DNA of 64,000 nucleotides, taken from assembly GCA_036245525.1 (NCBI GenBank), contig BTPG01000007.1, positions 124,089,571 through 124,153,570 of the forward strand. Reading direction: 5' to 3'. This document shows positions 52,396 through 62,699 of this stretch, one piece after another (positions within the stretch are counted from its first letter, which is position 1; each line of letters opens with the position of its first letter). The notes below the pieces were generated by a model that saw nothing but the letters and a program-made list of their open reading frames with translations, was not told where the DNA came from and made no database searches. The stretch comes from Semisulcospira habei (taxonomy: Eukaryota > Mollusca > Gastropoda > Semisulcospiridae). A program made the translations under genes and the position numbers.

Positions 52396-54642
52396 TTACT
52401 TACGCCTGTCACCCCTACCCGGGTATAGGCCGTCGACGAGAGACCTCCAGCAACTCCTGTCCTGTGCTTCTCCTTCGATTCTACTCCAGGTGGTTCCCAG
52501 TCTCTTGATGTCTGCTTGGAGGTCTCGACGCCAGGAGTTTCTCGGCCTACCTCTTTTCCTCTTTCCCTGGGGGTTCCATGACAATGCCTGCCTAGTGACA
52601 CTGGAAGCTGGCTTTCTCAGACTGTGACCGATCCATCCCCATCTTCTTCGCCCAATTTCATTCTCTGCTGTTATCTGCTCTGTTCTCTCCCAGAGTCTGA
52701 CGTTGCTGATCTTCTCTGGCCAGTGGATTTTCAAAATTCTTCTAAGGCAACTGTTCATGAAGGTCTGTACTCTGTTGACTCTGGTTTTTGTCAATCTCCA
52801 AGTCTCTGCTCCATATAAGAGAACTGCTTTTACATTGGAGTTGAAAATCCGGACTTTGGTGTGTTGTGACAGCTCTCTGGAGCTCCACACGTTTTTCAAC
52901 TGGAGAAAGGCTGCTCTGGCTTTACCGATTCGTGCTCTGACATCTGCATCAGTGCCGCCTTTTTTGTCTATGATGCTCCCAAGATTGGTGAAGGACTCCA
53001 CCTCCTCCAACGGGGTGCCAGCAAGCAAGACTGGTTCTTCCCTGGTTGCGTTCAGCCTCATTGTCTTTGTTTTCTGTTTGTGAATGGTGAGGCGCACTTG
53101 GGACGAGATGTCAGCAAGCCTCGTGGTCTTGTCCTGGATTTGTTGATGAGTGTGGGACAGTAATGCCAAGTCGTCTGCAAAATCGAGGTCGTCAAGCTGT
53201 GTCCACAGTGTCCACTGTATTCCACTTCGTCTGTGCTCTGTGGTCATCTTCATGACCCAGTCTATGGCCAGTAGGAAGAGGAACGGAGACAGCAGACACC
53301 CCTGCCTGACACCGGTTCTGACCTGGAGCTCCCTGGTGAACTGCCCTTCGTGGATCACGCGATATGTCATGCCATCGTAGCTGCTCTTGATCAGGCGGAC
53401 GAGCTTTGTGGGTACACCGTAGTGTCGTAGGAGTTTCCACAGAGTCTCTCGGTCCACACTGTCAAATGCTTTCTCATAATCCACAAAGTTGACGTACAGC
53501 GGGGAGCTCCACTCCAGAGACTGTTCCCCGATGATGCGGAGAGTGGCGATCTGGTCTGTACATGATCGGTTCTTCCTGAATCCTGCTTGCTGGTCTCTCA
53601 GCTGGGGGTCAACGAAGCTCTTCATTCTCTCCAGGATGATCCTGTTGAAGACCTTTCCTGGTACTGACAGCAAGGTGATTCCTCTGTAGTTGGAACACTT
53701 GCTGAGGTCGCCTTTCTTGGGAAGCTTGATTAGGTACCCCTCCTTCCAGTCAGCCGGCATCACCTCCTCTTCCCAGATCTTTCCAAACAGTGGGTACAGC
53801 ATCTCCACTGTTGTCTCTAGGTCTGCTTTCAGAGACTCCGCTGGGATGCCATCTGGGCCTGCTGCTTTGCCGTTCTTCAAGAATGCCACTGCTCTTCTGA
53901 TCTCTTCCCGGCTGGGTCTGTCACAGCTGATGGGTAGGTCGGTCTCTGCCGGCTGGATGTCTGGGGGGTCAGGTGGGCTAGGTCTGTTCAGTAACTCTTC
54001 AAAATACTCGGCCCATCTGTCGAGTTGGTCTGCTCTGTCTGCCATAGGCTTGCCTTCTTTGTCTTTTACTGGTCTTTCTGTATGGCCATACTTGCCTGAC
54101 AATCTTCTGGTAATGTCGTAGAGCTGTTTCATGTTGCCGCTGCCTGCTGCCTTTTCTGCCTCTGCTGCCAGTCTGTCTGTGTAGGCCCTCTTGTCTGCCC
54201 TGATACTACTCTTCACCTCGCGGTTGGCTTCCGAGTATTCCCCCTGTTCCCTTACTTTGGCTGCTCTCGTGCGACTGTTGTTGACAGTTGCTTTCTTCTG
54301 CTTCCTCACTTCTATCTTCTTCAAGGTCTGTGCCGACAGCCAGTCCTTGTGATGGTGTTTCCTGAACCCTACAGTGTCTTTGCAGGTTGAGTTCAGCGCC
54401 TCTCTAACTGCCTTCCACTGCTGCTCTGTGGTGACCGCCTCCTCTTCATTTACTAGCTCCTGTAGCACTTGAAACCGGTTGGACAGCACCAGTTTGAACT
54501 CTTCTCTAACTCCAGTTTCTCTCAGGAGGCCTACATTATACCGCTGTCTTCTTGTTGTCTCTGTGCGGCTTTTCTTTAGCTTGAGCTTCATTCTTAAGGT
54601 AAGCAGATGGTGGTCGGAGGCCACATCTGCTCCCCTCCTCAC
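52396..54642 (-). CDS. LINE reverse transcriptase and C-terminal region, 748 aa open
   Basis: Copies LINE RNA at the nicked target. RT motifs: LPKKGDLSKCSNYRGITLLS, QAGFRKNRSCTDQI, FVDYEKAFDSVDRETLW, GVRQGCLLSPFLF and the catalytic FADDLALLSH. A C-terminal KIHWPEKISNVRLWERT / IGRRRWGWIGHSLRKP region follows, as in RTE proteins. The first residues include the endonuclease SDHHLL motif. The stop TAA lies in the AAGTAAG tail. This 2.2-kb half is entirely open. Confidence 0.9.
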   Translation of the reverse strand: MRRGADVASDHHLLTLRMKLKLKKSRTETTRRQRYNVGLLRETGVREEFKLVLSNRFQVLQELVNEEEAVTTEQQWKAVREALNSTCKDTVGFRKHHHKDWLSAQTLKKIEVRKQKKATVNNSRTRAAKVREQGEYSEANREVKSSIRADKRAYTDRLAAEAEKAAGSGNMKQLYDITRRLSGKYGHTERPVKDKEGKPMADRADQLDRWAEYFEELLNRPSPPDPPDIQPAETDLPISCDRPSREEIRRAVAFLKNGKAAGPDGIPAESLKADLETTVEMLYPLFGKIWEEEVMPADWKEGYLIKLPKKGDLSKCSNYRGITLLSVPGKVFNRIILERMKSFVDPQLRDQQAGFRKNRSCTDQIATLRIIGEQSLEWSSPLYVNFVDYEKAFDSVDRETLWKLLRHYGVPTKLVRLIKSSYDGMTYRVIHEGQFTRELQVRTGVRQGCLLSPFLFLLAIDWVMKMTTEHRRSGIQWTLWTQLDDLDFADDLALLSHTHQQIQDKTTRLADISSQVRLTIHKQKTKTMRLNATREEPVLLAGTPLEEVESFTNLGSIIDKKGGTDADVRARIGKARAAFLQLKNVWSSRELSQHTKVRIFNSNVKAVLLYGAETWRLTKTRVNRVQTFMNSCLRRILKIHWPEKISNVRLWERTEQITAENEIGRRRWGWIGHSLRKPASSVTRQALSWNPQGKRKRGRPRNSWRRDLQADIKRLGTTWSRIEGEAQDRSCWRSLVDGLYPGRGDRRK

Positions 54643-54978
54643 TCAAACATCTTGAAGGGATCTTCTAAATTTCTTGCTAATGCAGATATGGTCTATTTGG
54701 TTCTCTGTTGTATGGTCAGGTGAGACCCAAGTTGCTTTGTGTATTCTTCTGTGTGGGAAGATGCTGCCTCCAATGACAAGTCGGTTTAGAGCACAAAAGT
54801 CTACAAACCTCTCCCCATTCTCACTCATCTCCGAGCCTAGTCCCTGTCTCCCCATCACCTCTTCGTATCCGGTGTTGTCCTCCCCTATTTTGGCATTAAA
54901 ATCGCCCATGACGATGGTGATGTCTCGCTCCGCACATTTGTCCAAGGCACTCTGGAGTCGGTCGTAGAACTCTTGTTT
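54643..54978 (-). pseudogene. LINE endonuclease, second part
   Basis: Continues from the part at 61022-61522: QEFYDRLQSALDKC, the catalytic GDFNAKIG and the QIDHICISKKFR strand. A TGA near 54643-54645 separates it from the RT frame; a CGA codon would keep it open. Confidence 0.82.
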
Positions 54979-55564
54979 GTTTCCTCAAAACACATTACCG
55001 ATGACATGACTAACTGGAAATAGTCTACTTGTTTACCAATTTTAGCCTAAGACCCAAAGGGTCCCCCCCAGGAGGCTCTCGGGGATCCCTGACAGGGACG
55101 AGAGAGCTTTCGGGGATCCCTAACAGGGACGAGAGTAGCCTCCCCTGCCCATCCGGTCAGGCGCCAGGTGGTGTCTCCTTTAGCCAGTTGTCTACTTCGC
55201 TGCTAGCGTTCGGACGCTTTTACCTGAGCCTCTGACCCTTGGAAAGACTGTGTACGGTTCGACCGTCCCTTACCGGCCTGCCTTCGCCTAGCCTCTCGGC
55301 TTCTGCTTCTGGCGTGGCCTCCGTCTTCTCTGCTAGCCCTCGTCTGGGCCTCGTGCTCTTGGCTGGCCCTGGACCCTTCTAGGCTCCCGTCGCGCGGTGG
55401 TTGTGCTTCGTCTTCCTGCCGTTCCGCCATGGACAGGTAAAGTCTCGGCCGTTTCCGACGTCTCGCCTGGCTGGGTCGGACGTCGGGCTTCGCTCGAGCT
55501 ACTGTTGTTTTCTCTCCGCATTTCACGGTGAGTTTCGAGTGTTTCTTAATTTTCGAAGCTTTAA

Positions 55565-56172
55565 ATGGCGGGGTTTGTTACCCGCCGCCGGTCGCCTTTC
55601 ATGTTTGGGTTTGGGTTGCAGTTACCAAGTGCGCCTCTCCCCAGTTCGGCGACTTCCAGTGACCTAGTGTCCGGTGCTTTGTGCTGCGTCACGCTGCAAT
55701 TCCGCCATGAAAAGGTAAAGTCTTGGCCACTGCCTCCGTCTCCCCCGGCGGGGCCGGACGTCGTGCTTGGCTCGGACTTCTGTTTGTTTTCTCTCCGCAT
55801 TTCACGGTGAGTTTCGCTCATTACTTACTTCGGAGCTTTACCTGGCGGCCTTAGTTGCCCGCCGCCCATCACCTTTCATGTATGGGTATGTGTTGCAGTA
55901 CCAAGTGCGTTTCTGCCCAGGACGGTGGCTTCCAGTGGCCTGGTGTCCGCCACACTGTAGACTGGGTGCCACCTGCTCCTCTGTCATCGGCTGCGCTGGC
56001 TGCCCTGCTTGACTGGAGGTTCTTGGTCTCTACTCCGGTGTTCCACCGCCGAGCGACCCGCAACTTCCGCCTTCCTTGGGACCTTCCGCGGCACGGTGGG
56101 ATTGTTCAAGCGGCCCTCCGACATGGGATAGCCACTCCTATCGTCCCTGGTAAGTTTGTAGCTCTTTCGTAG
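55565..56172 (+). pseudogene. DIRS C gag N-terminal fragments, partly duplicated
   Basis: Two related segments, each with a TTTCACGGTGAGTTTCG leader and traces of the Cys-finger region (FGDFQ near 55645, GGFQWPGV near 55925). The second continues LPWDLPRHGGIVQAALRHG. Confidence 0.5.
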
Positions 56173-56177
56173 ACGCG

Positions 56178-57300
56178 TTAAGCCCGCTGACTCCTCCGGC
56201 GAGTCGCCAAGCTGGCTACGTGCCCCCCTCCCAGTAAAAAGGAGCCCCGGGCACCGCGACCACGTCGCCTTAGTTCACGCGTCGGCCCTCGGCCAAACCT
56301 CAAGCCCGCTGACAGTCCTCCGGCGAGTCGCCAAGCCGGCTACGTGCCCCCCTCCTTGAGCCCCGGGCACCGCGACCTTGGTCGCTAATTAAGCGTCGGC
56401 TTTGGCCTTCTTCTAAGCCCGCTGACTCCCGGCGAGTCGCCAGAGGCTATTGCCCCCTCCTTGAGCCACGGCACGGCGACCATGTCGCCTGTTACATGCA
56501 AAAAAAAAAAAAAAAAAAAATACATGAGATGAAGTTCGACGCTCGACTCAGCCTAAGCCCGCTGGACTCCTCCGGCGAGTCGCCGAGCCGGCTACGTGCC
56601 CCCCTCCTTGAGCCCCGGGCACCGCGACCTTGTCGCTAATTAGTTAAGCACCGGCCTTCGGCCCTCCTAAGCCCGCTGACTCCTCCGGCGAGTCGCCTAG
56701 CCGGCTCCGTGCCCCCCTCCTTGAGCCCCGGGCACCGCGACCTTGTCGCTAACTAGTCTACGCGTCGGCCTTCGGTCCTGCTCATGCCCGCTGACTCCTC
56801 CGGCGAGTCGCCAAGCCGGCTACATGCCCCCCTCCTTGAGCCCCGGGCACTGCAACCTTGTCGCCTATTGTGGTACGCGTTGGCCTCCTACGGCCTGCGG
56901 ACTCCTCCGGCGAGCCGCTGTGCCCCCGCCTTGAACCCTGGGCAACCGCGGCCTTGTCGCCAATTAGTTCACGCTTGGCCTTCGGCCCCAGCTTAAGTCC
57001 GCTGACTCCTACGGCGAGTCGTTTACCCGACTATGTGCCCCCCTCCTTGAGCCGGGCACCCGCGACCTTGTCGCCTTGTTCTTACTTCGGCCTCGGTCCT
57101 GGGCCCGCTGACTCCTTTGGCGAGTCGCCTATCTGCTTGTGCCCCCTCCTTGAGCCCCGGGCACCGCGACCCTTATCGCCGGTTGGTGCCCTAGTCGGCC
57201 CTATGGCCTTCCTTCCTACCCTCTGACTCCTTCGTCGAGTCTCCCAGCCAGCTACGGTGCCCCCTCCTTGAGCTTCGGGCACTGCGTCTGGATCGTCTTT
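56178..57300. repeat. About ten tandem units (~110 bp) in DIRS C gag
   Basis: Units share AAGCCCGCTGACTCCTCCGG, CGAGTCGCC and CCTTGAGCCCCGGGCACCGC, with starts near 56179, 56302, 56414, 56552, 56667, 56784, 56890, 56993, 57101 and 57217. In one frame they read P-A-D-S-S-G-E-S, matching the repeat of DIRS B gag (KPADSYGES). A poly-A run at 56501-56520 interrupts unit 3. Confidence 0.85.
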
Positions 57301-57902
57301 CATATACCTCGGGACTTCGGGCCGTTTTCCCCTGGCGCCTACGGCCTTTCCACGTGTTCACCGATTCTCGTCTGTTCACCGAAGTGAAGCTACTTCGCGC
57401 TCGGTTCGCGTGGATGGGTGCCCCTTGGGTACACCCAGTGCAAGTGGGGATCGACGTCTTCGCCCTCGTCACCTGGATAGTTGCGGCGCCCGACGTTCGT
57501 CGCCCGCCCGCTTGACGCCCTCCTGTGTCCCTGCCGACCTTCGCCTTCTGCTCGGCCCTGTCATTCTCCGCGGGACACCCTCTTCCCCTCTCTCTGCACC
57601 GTTCGCCTCCAGCGTCTCCCCGACCCTCTTCGGTGGATGACTCGGCGTCCTGCGTTCGCCGCTGGCCTGCTGGCGTTTTAGCCTTCGGCTCCCCGGTTTG
57701 CTGGCCACTTGCTCCTCTTCGTGCGCGCTGCCTCTGGTGGTTCTGCCGGCGCCCGTCCTTGCGGTTACACCTCCCAGCTCTAGTGGATGGCTCTTTCCCT
57801 GACCATCTCCCCTGATGCGACGTCGCAGCTGTACCGTGCTCCTGTGGCTTCCCACGCTCTTCGGCCCTGCCTGGTAGTCTCCTTAGGACCCCTTCTAGGC
57901 CT

Positions 57903-59610
57903 GTGGGCCCAGCGCCACCCGTGTGGTTGAGTTCCCGCCCGCTCCGACCAAGGCCCTCGCCCTTCGCGCGCAGGTCTCCGCTCTGCCTTGAGATGTTGCG
58001 TTGGTGCTCGTCGCTCGGCGCGGCTCCCCCCGCCTCGGACCCTTCGCTTCGCCTTCGGCCCTTGGTCGTCGCCGCCAGCCGGGATCTGCCCCTCGCTTCC
58101 ACGCGTCCCCATGCCTCCCGCCCCCGCTGTTGTCTTCGCTTGCCGTCGACGGGTCCGTTTCCAGCCCGGCCTCTCCGGTGTGGTCTCTCCCTCAGCCCTG
58201 GGTCCTTGCGTGGATCGTGGATGCCTTGGTTGCCCGAGACCTTGTTCTTCCGTCAGCCGTTCTCCTCCTGGGTCGACCTGCGTCTGCGGTATCAGTCAGC
58301 GGTCCCACTTCGTAGGGCAGCGATGTTCTCCTCCTCCGGTTGCTCGCCTGGGCGCCCTGGTCAGCGCCTACAGTCCGACCTCTCGCCACTCGTTCACCTG
58401 GGTATGGATTCGGTGACCGACCGCGCCTTGGTGCGTCTTCACGAGCCTCGGATCCAGTCCTTGCCGTTCTAGCCCGAGGGTAGCTGCGGACGCAGCGCTC
58501 CCCACCTAACTGCGGCTCCAGCTCCTCCTCCTGGTGAGTGCGGCGGCTGATCTCCTTCCCTCGGTCTTCTGTACTCCGCCTCTGGAGGCCGTCCTCCGGC
58601 GATCTCTCTACCCTGGTGCCGATCTCTCCTGTGCTGCGCCACATCGGCTTCGCTGGACGGACATTCTTGGCTCGGCTCCCGGATTCCCCCTGACCTCGCC
58701 GCTGCCCGTCTCTCTCTGCGTCGTTGCCGGTCTCGACCGTTGGGGCGCTCTCCTTCTCCCGAATTCCGCTCGTCCGCCGGCCGCTGGCCCGAGAACCGGA
58801 CTTCGCGGCACGTCAACCCGCTGGGACTGGTTGCAGTTGGCAGGCCCTCTGCGCTTGGCGATACGATCTTCGGACACAGGACCTCCTCGTCCTTCCGACA
58901 ACCCCTCTTCGTGGCTTGCCTTCAGACGCAGGAGGAACCCGCTCTCCCGACCTCTGCTTCCTCCTCTATCGCCCCCTTCGCTGGTGCGAGGACAGCGTCT
59001 TCTCCCTCCCAGCCCGCCACAGTCCACGTCGCCTGTTCGTCCTGACAGTCTACCTCTTGCGACGGTGGCAGCTTCTTCACACGGATTGCGCCCTTCGCTG
59101 GGACATCCTTCGCTGGTTCTGCGCCCGTCGGGAGACTCCCCCCTTGTTCTCTTCGCCACGAAGTGGAGCCTCCGGCTTCCCCGCTTCATCTCCCTGTTCC
59201 CGACCTCTGGCCTGGTCAGTCGATGCCCTTCGATCCCTTGGGGCGGACTGGTCGTTTACACCTACCCTCCGGCGGTCCTGGTCCTCAAGTCCTGCTCAGC
59301 CTCCGGGGATGCAACGCAGTCCTTCTCCTGGTGGCCGGTCGCCCGGACCGGTTCGCGGACTTCCGACCTTCTCAGTCTCGCCACAGGTTCACCCTCCCTT
59401 TTCCCACCTCCCGCCGATGCTCTTACAGCGCCGATAGCCGCTCTTCCACCCCTGCCCCGAGCGACTTCTCCTGCACGCCTGGCGATTGTGTGGCAAGCTC
59501 TCTCTGCTGGAGGCTTCTCGAGTGCAACAGCGGATGCTATCGCTTCTGCCCGCAGACCTACCAGACGTGTCTACGAGGGAAAGTGGCGTGCTTCGTGCCT
59601 GGTGCTCTGA
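57903..59610 (+). pseudogene. DIRS C reverse transcriptase-RNase H remnants
   Basis: QPWVLAWIVDALVA (58.2 kb), DLSPLVHLGMDSVTDRALVR (58.4 kb), MSAAADLLPS and LRWTDILGSAPGFPL (58.55-58.7 kb) follow the order of DIRS A and B. Frequent single-base indels shift frames; no active site is preserved intact. Confidence 0.72.
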
Positions 59611-60560
59611 CCGCCGCCTCTCCACTGTCGGCCTGACGACTCCTCAGCTCACGGACTTCTTCTCTGGCTCGTCCAAGACCTAGGTTGGCTCCCCTCTGGT
59701 GCAGCAGCTCTTGAGGGGTCTCTTGATCGCCGACGCCTACCGTCACCTCGGCCGTCCTGACCCAGCGCCTGCAAGGACCTGCCCGACCTTATGGCGCGTT
59801 TCGGCGTGCAGCGTCCGGTCTCCCCGCCCACTTGGCCCGCGCTGGGACCTCCCTGGTCCTCCCCTGACTGACTTCGGACCGTTGAGCCGCTCCTTCTGGC
59901 CCGCTTTGCTGACGTGACTCGGAGGCCTGCTTCCTGATGACCCTCGCCACGGCGCCCCGCGTCACCGAGCTCCACGCTCTCGTCTCGCCCCGCCGGCCTG
60001 CAGTTCCGAGTGGATGGCTCCGTTCAGCTACTCCCGGATCCTTCCTTCTCGCTCAGCCTAGGTCTCCCTTGACAGCGCCTCCGGTCCTCGCCGCTCGGAC
60101 CGCTTACACGACCCGGTTCCTCGGGGCACTCCGCAGCAAGATCCGGGGCAGGCACTTCGTATCTACCTGCGGCACTCCAAGTCCGTGCGGAGGGAACGGT
60201 CTCGTCCCTTGCCGCCGACCGCTGGCAGAACCGGCTTCTCAGCCCAAACGTTCTCCTCTTCGCTCCGTTGGGTATTCTGGTCCGCCTATTGCGACCTCTC
60301 CCCACAGGGAGCCGAGGCACTGAGGATCCGCGCCCATGCAATGCACGCTAGGGCCGCACGTCTCGCCTTCGCCGCGCCGGTGTGGTTAAGGACACTGTGG
60401 CGGCGGTGGGGTGGCGGGAATCTACCTTTGCCGCTTCTGCTCTGCGCCCTTACAGTCCAGCGCGACAACCTTACGCTGGTGGGCAACTTCTGCGGCGCGA
60501 CACTCCCTCCAGGCGCCCTCGGCGCTTAGGCGGCACTTCGCTAAAATTGTCGGGAGTGGG
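59300..60560 (+). pseudogene. DIRS C tyrosine recombinase remnants
   Basis: TYQTCLRGKVA, YRHLGRPDPAPA, TLATAPRVTELHALV (Arg present), LRIRAHAMHARAA (HxxR changed) and a frameshifted tail near 60.45 kb. Not functional. Confidence 0.72.
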
Positions 60561-60645
60561 TGATCAGGAGTGACGGGCCGTCTTCGTCCCTGAAGAGGTT
60601 TCTCAAAGGGGATTGTGCGGCACCCTCCTCCTCTTTGCCATTCTT

Positions 60646-60742
60646 CCAGTTAGTCATGTCATCGGTAATGTGTTTTGAGGAAACAAATTAATTTTTCTCT
60701 AAAATGTATTTTTTTCGAAAAATACTTACCGATGACATGACT
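60646..60742. repeat. DIRS C internal complementary region
   Basis: Joins GTCATCGGTAATGTGTTTTG / AGGAAAC to AAATTAATTTTTCTCTAAAA around one AAA, the reverse complements of both outer ends. Confidence 0.85.
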
Positions 60743-61021
60743 CGGAGGTCCCTCCCTCCTCCCCGCTTGCCGCTGGTATCTCCGTAGACAACTGGCTAAA
60801 GGAGACACCACCTGGCGCCTGACCGGATGGGCAGGGGAGGCTACTCTCGTCCCTGTTAGGGATCCCCGAAAGCTCTCTCGTCCCTGTCAGGGATCCCCGA
60901 GAGCCTCCTGGGGGGGACCCTTTGGGTCTTAGGCTAAAATTGGTAAGCAAGTAGACTATTTCCAGTTAGTCATGTCATCGGTAAGTATTTTTCGAAAAAA
61001 TACATTTTAGAGAAAAATTAA

Positions 61022-61522
61022 TTTCTCTTCCTCGTCACTGTCATTAGTGGGCGCATAACACTGGATGACGTTTAGCTTGATCTTTTTCTTGGTTCTAAAG
61101 GCTGCTGTGATAATTCTTGGCCCAAGAGGTTCCCAGCCCATCAGCACTCTCTGTGCCACTGGTGACAGCATGAATGCTACACCTTCTGTATGGGGGGCAT
61201 TCTCCTCTTCATGACCTGAATACAGAACCATCTCCCCACTTAACAGCCTTTTCTGGCCAGACTGCGTCCATCTGGCTTCACTGATACCTAGCAGGGAAAG
61301 GTTGTACTTTTGCATTTCCGCTGCTATCTGGGCGGCCTTGCCGCTCTGGTACATGGTCTTGACGTTCCATGTGCCCATGGTTGTATCCCTGGATAGAGAG
61401 AGGCGGCTCGGTCCTGTGGCTTCCGAAGACTTCCGGCTTTCACCACAGGACGTCATAAGTCTTCTGGTAGAAGAACCTTCTTCCTCCAGGAATGGAATTA
61501 CTGTTAGTCTTTTCGTCGGCAT
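61022..61522 (-). pseudogene. LINE endonuclease, first part (cut by DIRS C)
   Basis: Starts MPTKRLTVIPFLEEEG. Endonuclease motifs TMGTWNVKTMYQSGKAAQI, LLGISEARWTQ (catalytic Glu) and NVIQCYAPTNDSDEEEK are intact up to the DIRS border. Confidence 0.85.
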
Positions 61523-62210
61523 TTTTGTAGCTATTTTTTTTTTTTGCAGGGTGGGGAAGCTACCCCCACGCCCAACCCCCTTACTAGGAGGACCAGGGGT
61601 TTTCTGTCGGGGTCACCTTCCCTTAGACCATGTTGGTTCACGGCACCTTATTTCATTCGGTGCACCCCTCTCATGAGGGACCCCCTATCCACCACCCAGG
61701 GGACGCGCCTCAACGCCATATGGTCCCAGCGCGAGGCTTTCAAGTCCCGATTTTCCGGTTTTTTTTGGTACATTTTTCCCGATTTTCAGGCTTTGTTTTA
61801 AAATTCAAGGCATTTTGACGTACCGCTCCCGGTCAAGCGCCTGTAGTTGAGAGCCTGCCGCTATACTGTACCGCTAAGCTTTCGGGGACCCACAGCCAGT
61901 CTTGCGCAGCAAATTTGCATCCATTCTGTGTTTGTTCCGGTTCCTTCGAAATTGCCCTGGTCTGGAGCACGTGCTTAGCGATTTTCACAAGTGTTATTTT
62001 CGATTTTCAACAAAATGATGCCTCCAAAGAAGCAGAAGTGGTGGTGAAGTTCCATCCAGACTACAAGCGTTCCTTGCATCGACGAATAGAGAAAGGGCTA
62101 ACACTTTGCCTTTTGTAAAATGTGCCAGGCAGACATAAACATCGCTGCACAGTAAACCTAGGCGAGCTGACGCGCACTGTGTTTGATTAATCGGCTGGAG
62201 CAAGGTGTAT

Positions 62211-62213
<3 letters not shown>

Positions 62214-62243
<30 letters not shown>
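62214..62243. repeat. Poly-C run of about 29 bases
   Basis: Homopolymer inside the short DNA transposon. Length uncertain. Confidence 0.75.
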
Positions 62244-62630
62244 TCCCCCTGTTGTTTGATTTTTCGGCACCTGGAAGCAAGGGCTAGCATCATGGAGGCC
62301 GCAGCTCAGGATTTTTGTTGCCTCAAGGTTGGCAGCTATGCATTGGGGACTAAACTAAAGGAGGGCAGTGCATGTGGTCAGCTGTGTGCTTGCATTGCTG
62401 TATTCACTCATTGATCAAAATTATATGGTCAGCCTAATTCAGTAATTGATATTTTCAAATTGGGGAAAATCATCCGATCTGTCATAACATTCATACCCAT
62501 GAATGTTATGACAGTCTTCAGTCCTGGATACTGATTCAGATTTTTTTTTAAATCCTAGAACAGTACTAGAAGGCTAAATTTCAGCTTTTGGGATCAGACA
62601 GAATAGTCCCTCAGCGAGTCTGTTCCATTC

Positions 62631-62696
62631 ACAAGAGGCATAATTTTTCATGAGCCCTTGCGAATGCAGGGGCTCATGAGAATTTATGTCTCTTGC
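62631..62696. repeat. Palindromic hairpin repeat, family A, copy 8 (AATTT subtype)
   Basis: TTTTTCATGAGCCCTTGCG and GCAGGGGCTCATGAGAATTT, closing with ATGTCTCTTGC. It resembles the copy at 52122 in both arms. Confidence 0.8.
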
Positions 62697-62699
62697 TGG

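Larger units (their letters stand above)
54979..61021 (+). mobile_element. DIRS C: GC-rich, decayed DIRS element inside the LINE
   Basis: Inverted terminal repeats at about 54979-55203 and 60779-61021; internal complementary region 60646-60742. TTT lies at both borders (54976-54978, 61022-61024), and only one TTT fits the uninterrupted LINE reading frame. Order on the plus strand: gag fragments, a long tandem array, RT/RNase H, recombinase. Many frameshifts make every coding part defective. Confidence 0.88.
52388..61737 (-). mobile_element. RTE-like LINE, about 3.3 kb without its DIRS insert
   Basis: Flanked by TTTCAAGTCCC (52377-52387 and 61738-61748). Minus strand: a short 5' leader, apurinic-type endonuclease, reverse transcriptase, and a tail of AAGT repeats. 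Size, domain order and near-absence of a 3' UTR suit the RTE clade. DIRS C splits it within the endonuclease, and rejoining both sides keeps the frame. Confidence 0.88.
52331..62340. mobile_element. Short DNA transposon (hAT6-like?) containing the LINE and DIRS C
   Basis: Terminal inverted repeats CATAGCTGCCAACC ... GGTTGGCAGCTATG, flanked by the 6-bp duplication CATTGG (52325-52330, 62341-62346). Without its insertions it is about 0.65 kb. It includes CCCGATTTTT boxes and, near 62013-62140, a remnant reading MMPPKKQK with a broken Cys-x2-Cys finger. No transposase core is present. Confidence 0.75.

Noticed and set aside
57191..58102. 303-codon minus-strand frame, Arg/Gly-rich
   Set aside because: Antisense to GC-rich DIRS C sequence; open only because of base composition.
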